34,580 nt of DNA from Afipia sp. (GTDB lineage Bacteria > Pseudomonadota > Alphaproteobacteria > Rhizobiales > Xanthobacteraceae), in assembly GCA_017308495.1 (NCBI GenBank), contig JAFKES010000086.1, forward strand, positions 1 through 34,580, in the 5' to 3' direction. Both the position numbers and the translations under genes were made by a program. How positions within the stretch are numbered: the first letter of the stretch is position 1; every line of letters starts with the position of its first letter. Positions 31,135 through 34,580 of this stretch are shown here, in pieces. Under the pieces are notes generated by a model. The model had not been told where the DNA came from. It saw nothing but the letters and a program-made list of their open reading frames with translations, and did no database searches.

Positions 31135-32160
31135 TCACGCACCATACACCAGCGTCGCGCCGTTGGCGTCGGTCAGATGAACCTGAATATGGGGCCGCGC
31201 CGCAACGATGTCACGGATGCGCGACGCCGGCAGCAGGCTGAAGGCGGTGGACAACGCGTCCGCTTCTGTCGCCGTTGGCGCGATCACGCTGACCGAACGA
31301 TAGCGCGACGGGCTGCGGCCGGTTTTCGGATCGAACAGATGGGTGAAACGGCCGGCGGGATCGAAGCGGAAGCCCGCACCCGCCGTGGTCGCCACCGCCC
31401 GGTCTGCGAGGCCGATGGTTTCGCTCACCACACCCGGCCGGTCGGGATCGGCGAGGCCGACCTGCCAGGACGTGCCGTCAGGCCTTGCGCCGAGAGCGCG
31501 GATTTCGCCCATATCGACCAGCGTGGTGGAAAGCCCCGCCGCGCGCAGCCTGTCGACCACGCAGTCGGTGGCATAACCCTGCGCGATGCCGTTGAGGGTG
31601 ATCCCGGCGCCCGGGCGCAGCAGCGCGATGCGGTCGGCGCTGACCTTGAGATCGCGGTAGCCGACCTTCGCCAGTGCCTCCGCCAGCCGCGCGGCGTCAG
31701 GCCCCTCGGGCGCGGGCCGCTCCCGGGTAAAATGGGCGGCGTATAAATTCCACAGCGGCTGCACGGTGGGATCGAAAGCTCCGTCCGTCAGTTCGGCAAA
31801 GTCGCGCGCGGCCGTAAGCAACGCCACCATGTCGGCAGCGGGCGCGGCGAGCATACCGGTGCGATTGAGCGCGCAGATCGCCGAGTTGGGATCATACAGG
31901 CTGAACTGCTGTTCGAGCCGGCGCACCTCCTGCACGCAGGCCTGAACCAGCCGCTCGGCCTGCGCGCGGTCGTGATGATGGATCTCGACCGAGACCTGCG
32001 CGCCAAGCGCCGATCCCTGCCAGCGCACCGGCGCATCGGCCAAGGCGCGGCGGCCACCGGCCAGAGCCATTCCGCCCGCCATCGCGGCGATGGCGATCAG
32101 CCGCCGGCGGGTGAGCGGGGAGCGCTGGGTCAAAGAGTGCGGAGAAGATGCAGGTGTCAT
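31135..32160 (-). CDS. nosX: NosX, ApbE-type FAD:protein FMN transferase
   Basis: The 341-residue protein starts with a Tat-type signal (TRRRLIAIAAMAGGMALAGG, twin Arg followed by a hydrophobic stretch). The ApbE domain then shows SLYDPNSAICALNR, ELTDGAFDPTVQPLWNLY, GITLNGIAQGYATD, DMGEIRALG and THLFDPKTGRSPSRY. ApbE enzymes attach FMN covalently to a Thr in target proteins; in nos clusters the target is the membrane flavoprotein NosR. It follows nosL with 11 bp between, completing a D-F-Y-L-X order. Confidence 0.94.
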   Translation of the reverse strand: MTPASSPHSLTQRSPLTRRRLIAIAAMAGGMALAGGRRALADAPVRWQGSALGAQVSVEIHHHDRAQAERLVQACVQEVRRLEQQFSLYDPNSAICALNRTGMLAAPAADMVALLTAARDFAELTDGAFDPTVQPLWNLYAAHFTRERPAPEGPDAARLAEALAKVGYRDLKVSADRIALLRPGAGITLNGIAQGYATDCVVDRLRAAGLSTTLVDMGEIRALGARPDGTSWQVGLADPDRPGVVSETIGLADRAVATTAGAGFRFDPAGRFTHLFDPKTGRSPSRYRSVSVIAPTATEADALSTAFSLLPASRIRDIVAARPHIQVHLTDANGATLVYGA

Positions 32161-32171
32161 AGCCGCCGCCT

Positions 32172-32714
32172 TCAGTTGGTCTTGATGTCCGCGGGATCGC
32201 GATCGCTCAGGTCCGACGTGGTGCCGCCGAGCACATAATCTTTCGGAATCTCGTCGAAGCCGACGATCCGGCCGCCGTTATCCGCGACGAAGGCCTCGGC
32301 CGCCGCGCGGTTTCCGAACGGCACCGCCTCGTCGGTCTCCATGCCGCTGCGCCGGCGGCTCTCGATCACGAAAAACGCCTTGCGCGCGTCGATCCAGTTG
32401 GTCGCGCCCGGCGCGTCCCACGTCGGCGCCACCGCCATATCGGACACGTAGATTGCGCGGATATCGCGGGGCTGATCCGGCATCAGGGTGAAGGCCACCG
32501 TGTCACGCACCGAGGTGAACCAGTACGGATCGATCCGGCTCGCGGTGATGATCTGCCCCTTCGGGCCCGGATGCTCCAGCACGTTCATGCCGCAGAACAC
32601 GCCCATCGCCGCGGCGTCGAGCTTGACCGGCGGCGGCATGGTTTTCGCCTCCTCCTGATTGCAGGCGGCAAGCCCGAGAGCGATGACGACAATGCACAAC
32701 GCGCGCAGGATCAT
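32172..32714 (-). CDS. nosL: NosL, copper chaperone lipoprotein
   Basis: The 180-residue product has a lipoprotein signal with lipobox LAAC (Cys17) and the metal-binding region MGVFCGMNVLEHPGPKGQI, conserved in NosL. NosL delivers copper(I) for the CuZ site of nitrous oxide reductase. The ATG at 32714 overlaps the nosY stop (ATGA). The frame is open further upstream, but that part is antisense to nosY coding and lacks homology. Intact and typical in length. Confidence 0.94.
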   Translation of the reverse strand: MILRALCIVVIALGLAACNQEEAKTMPPPVKLDAAAMGVFCGMNVLEHPGPKGQIITASRIDPYWFTSVRDTVAFTLMPDQPRDIRAIYVSDMAVAPTWDAPGATNWIDARKAFFVIESRRRSGMETDEAVPFGNRAAAEAFVADNGGRIVGFDEIPKDYVLGGTTSDLSDRDPADIKTN

Positions 32715-33538
32715 AGCTCCCTCCGGGCGAAAGAGGCGGTGGCGAGACCGAGCGGCACAGCGATCCATGCCACCATGCCGAGCAGCAGCGCTCCGGTCCC
32801 GGCTCCCGCGGTCCCCGCAAGGCCCGACATCCCGGAGAACTGGCTGACATTGAAGCCGGTGAGATTGGCGAGACGATAGATGTCGGTCGGGTTGAGGAAC
32901 AACAGCCGCTCGAGCACAGAAGCGGAGACGATCTTGCCCTGATCGACGACAAGGAGGCCAAGCAGCGCCATGTCGAACACCAGCACCATGATCAGCCACA
33001 CGCCGACCGATGCTCCCGCCGCGGTGCCGCGATCCCGCGCCAGACTGCTGATGAGATAGCCGATGGCCACAAACGCCGCACCGAGCATGACCGAGGTCCC
33101 GATCATCCAGGCGAACGCCAGCCAGCTTGCCGCCAGCACCGCCGCCCCGCTGATCGCCAGCGCGCCCGCCGCCACCCCGTAGCCGATCACGGTGGCGAAG
33201 GCGAGGATCAGCACATGGCCGCAGAACTTGCCGAGAACGATCTGGTAGCGCCCGACCGGATAACTGAGCAGCAGGATCATGGTTCCGCGCTCCATCTCGC
33301 CGACAATGGCGTCGTGCGAGATCAACAGCGCGATCAGCGGCAGCAGGAAGATGGTGAGGCTGGACAGGCTCACCACCACCACATCCAGCGCGCCCGCGCC
33401 GATGTTGCCGGTCGGCGCGCTGCCGAGAAAGGTCAGCGACAAAGCCAGCGCGGCGAGCAGCAGCGTGGTGGCGAGCACCCAGCGGTTGCGCAGGCCCTCC
33501 TGGATTTCTTTAGCCGCAATGATGGCGATGGTTCTCAT
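32711..33538 (-). CDS. nosY: NosY, ABC permease of the nos copper-sulfur assembly system
   Basis: From ATG 33538 the 275-residue protein has about six membrane helices and opens MRTIAIIAAKEIQEGLRNRW, the NosY start. VVVVSLSSLTIFLLPLIALLISHDAIVGEMERGTM and LLLSYPVGRYQIVLGKF are family blocks. With NosF and NosD it forms the transporter that supplies a sulfur species for CuZ assembly. Its start overlaps the nosF stop and its stop overlaps the nosL start, both by ATGA. Confidence 0.95.
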   Translation of the reverse strand: MRTIAIIAAKEIQEGLRNRWVLATTLLLAALALSLTFLGSAPTGNIGAGALDVVVVSLSSLTIFLLPLIALLISHDAIVGEMERGTMILLLSYPVGRYQIVLGKFCGHVLILAFATVIGYGVAAGALAISGAAVLAASWLAFAWMIGTSVMLGAAFVAIGYLISSLARDRGTAAGASVGVWLIMVLVFDMALLGLLVVDQGKIVSASVLERLLFLNPTDIYRLANLTGFNVSQFSGMSGLAGTAGAGTGALLLGMVAWIAVPLGLATASFARREL

Positions 33539-34452
33539 TCCGCAGCCTCCCGCGCGCGCAGGAAGTGCGCATAGAGATCGTCGAGGGTCGGCGTCACCAC
33601 TTCGATGTTGCGCACCCGCGGATCGGCGGCGGCCGCGCGGATCAGCGCCATTTTTCTGTCGTCGTCCGGCACCAGCACGACAGGACCGTCGCTGTCCGCC
33701 GCCGTGGCCGAGGCAAGCCAAGCCGGCGCCTCGCCATCGCCCACGAGATCGAACGAAACGCGGATCGGCAGCTCCGACAGCCGGCGCAATTCCGCCAGCG
33801 TGCCCTGCGCCACCAGAATGCCGCGGTTCATGATCAGCACATGCTCGGCGCGGCCCTCGAGCTCGCTCAGCGCATGCGACGAGATCAGCACCATCGCGCC
33901 GTCGTCGCGAAGTTCGTGCAGGATGTCGTAGAAGGTTTGGCGCAGCGCCGGATCGAGACCGGTGGTCGGCTCGTCGAGCAGCAGGATGCGCGGGCGGCCG
34001 AGCAGCGCCTGCGCGAGGCCAAGCCGCTGGCGCATGCCCTTGGAATATGTGCCGACCCGGCGGTCGGCGGCGTCGCCGAGACCAACGCGATCGAGCAGCG
34101 CCCGCCCCGAGGCTGGCGCGATCCGTTTCAGCCGGGCATAGAAATTCAGCGTCTCGCGGCCGGTCAACGCCGCGTTGAAGGCGACGTTCTCCGGCAGATA
34201 GCCGAGCGCCCGCCGCGCCGAGAATTCCCCGGCGGCCGGGTCCTCGCCGAGCACGCGGATGGCGCCGCCGCTCGGACGGATCAGCCCCAGCATCAGCTTG
34301 ATCAGCGTGGTCTTGCCGGCGCCGTTGTGGCCGACCAGCGCGCAGATGCGCCCGGGCGCCAGATCGAACGACACATCGCGCAACGCACGCAGCTTGCCGT
34401 AGCTCTTGTCGACGCTCTCGATGGAGACGGTCGCGTTCATGGTCACGCTCAT
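33535..34452 (-). CDS. nosF: NosF, ABC ATPase of the nos assembly system
   Basis: The 305-residue ATPase has Walker A VGHNGAGKTT, signature YSKGMRQR (with Lys for the second Gly, usual in this type), Walker B ILLLDEPTTGLD and switch His ISSHALSELE. GYLPENVAFNAALTGRETLNFYARLK is typical of NosF. It powers the NosDFY complex. ATG 34452 overlaps the nosD stop; ATG 34440 (MNATVSIESVDKSYG) is an alternative close to the homology start. Confidence 0.95.
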   Translation of the reverse strand: MSVTMNATVSIESVDKSYGKLRALRDVSFDLAPGRICALVGHNGAGKTTLIKLMLGLIRPSGGAIRVLGEDPAAGEFSARRALGYLPENVAFNAALTGRETLNFYARLKRIAPASGRALLDRVGLGDAADRRVGTYSKGMRQRLGLAQALLGRPRILLLDEPTTGLDPALRQTFYDILHELRDDGAMVLISSHALSELEGRAEHVLIMNRGILVAQGTLAELRRLSELPIRVSFDLVGDGEAPAWLASATAADSDGPVVLVPDDDRKMALIRAAAADPRVRNIEVVTPTLDDLYAHFLRAREAAE

Positions 34453-34580
34453 GGCAGGCCCCTCGCGGCGGCCGGCCGCGGCGGCGGCGCGATCAGGGGA
34501 CGGCCGTCGACCACGCCGCCGGGATAGAGCGCGGGAAACTGCGCCTGCGCCCAGCGCAGCACCTGCACCGCGGGGCTGTT
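34449..34580 (-). CDS. nosD: NosD C-terminus (cut by window edge)
   Basis: The last 43 codons of a minus-strand gene read NSPAVQVLRWAQAQFPALYP then GGVVDGRPL, matching the end of NosD, the periplasmic beta-helix partner of NosFY that docks with nitrous oxide reductase. Its TGA overlaps the nosF ATG. The rest lies beyond the window, where nosZ and nosR are expected next. Confidence 0.88.
   Translation of the reverse strand, partial: NSPAVQVLRWAQAQFPALYPGGVVDGRPLIAPPPRPAAARGLP

Noticed and set aside
1-34580. Search by eye for CRISPR arrays, tRNA genes, integrases and insertion-sequence ends
   Set aside because: No regularly spaced repeats, cloverleaf-like segments, recombinase motifs or transposase frames were seen; tRNAscan and an IS database search would be decisive.

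Overview
The window looks like chromosomal DNA from an alphaproteobacterium of the Bradyrhizobium/Rhodopseudomonas group (Nitrobacteraceae). The evidence is the moderately high to high GC, a nosDFYLX denitrification operon, a small Lys/Ala histone-like protein, a DUF2798 protein, and many ATGA/TGATG stop-start overlaps. No rRNA, tRNA, CRISPR array, integrase or insertion sequence was recognised.

Region 1 (1-15.4 kb) is a catabolic cluster built around coenzyme F420. One minus-strand operon runs from a LamB/YcsF (PxpA-like) hydrolase through an NADPH:F420 oxidoreductase, CofE, CofD and CofC to FbiC/CofG, which is cut by the window edge. Divergent from it is a diaminopropionate ammonia-lyase-like PLP enzyme. 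Next come a HutC-type GntR regulator, a three-subunit molybdenum hydroxylase with a CoxS-CoxG fusion, and a separate operon ending in a clear intrinsic terminator. That last operon encodes CoA-transferase alpha and beta, an F420-type LLM oxidoreductase and an M20 deacylase. The reading offered here (inference) is that the cofactor is made and recycled beside the enzyme that uses it. The substrate may be a nitrogen-containing, perhaps heterocyclic, compound that is hydroxylated, reduced or ring-opened, deacylated, cleaved by the PLP lyase and activated to CoA. Three promoters share a 14-bp motif in the same orientation relative to their genes.

Region 2 (15.4-25.5 kb) is a second catabolic module. 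It has a FadR-type GntR regulator with a perfect palindrome upstream, a D-2-hydroxyacid dehydrogenase, an NTF2-like protein, an ADP-forming acyl-CoA synthetase, an enoyl-CoA hydratase and a NitT/TauT/Ssu-type ABC importer. It carries decay products: the C-terminus of a LivF-type ATPase and a frameshifted second copy of the acyl-CoA synthetase ATP-grasp domain. These suggest an accessory region that has been rearranged.

Region 3 (26.1-34.6 kb) reads as ordinary core genome and looks richer in GC. It holds a membrane diguanylate cyclase, the Lys-rich small protein, a probable 27-aa leader ORF coupled to a DUF2798 protein, a lytic transglycosylase, a glyoxylate/hydroxypyruvate reductase, a c-type cytochrome, and nosX, nosL, nosY, nosF and the end of nosD. 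The accessory/core join probably lies in the roughly 970-bp gene-poor stretch at 25.13-26.11 kb.
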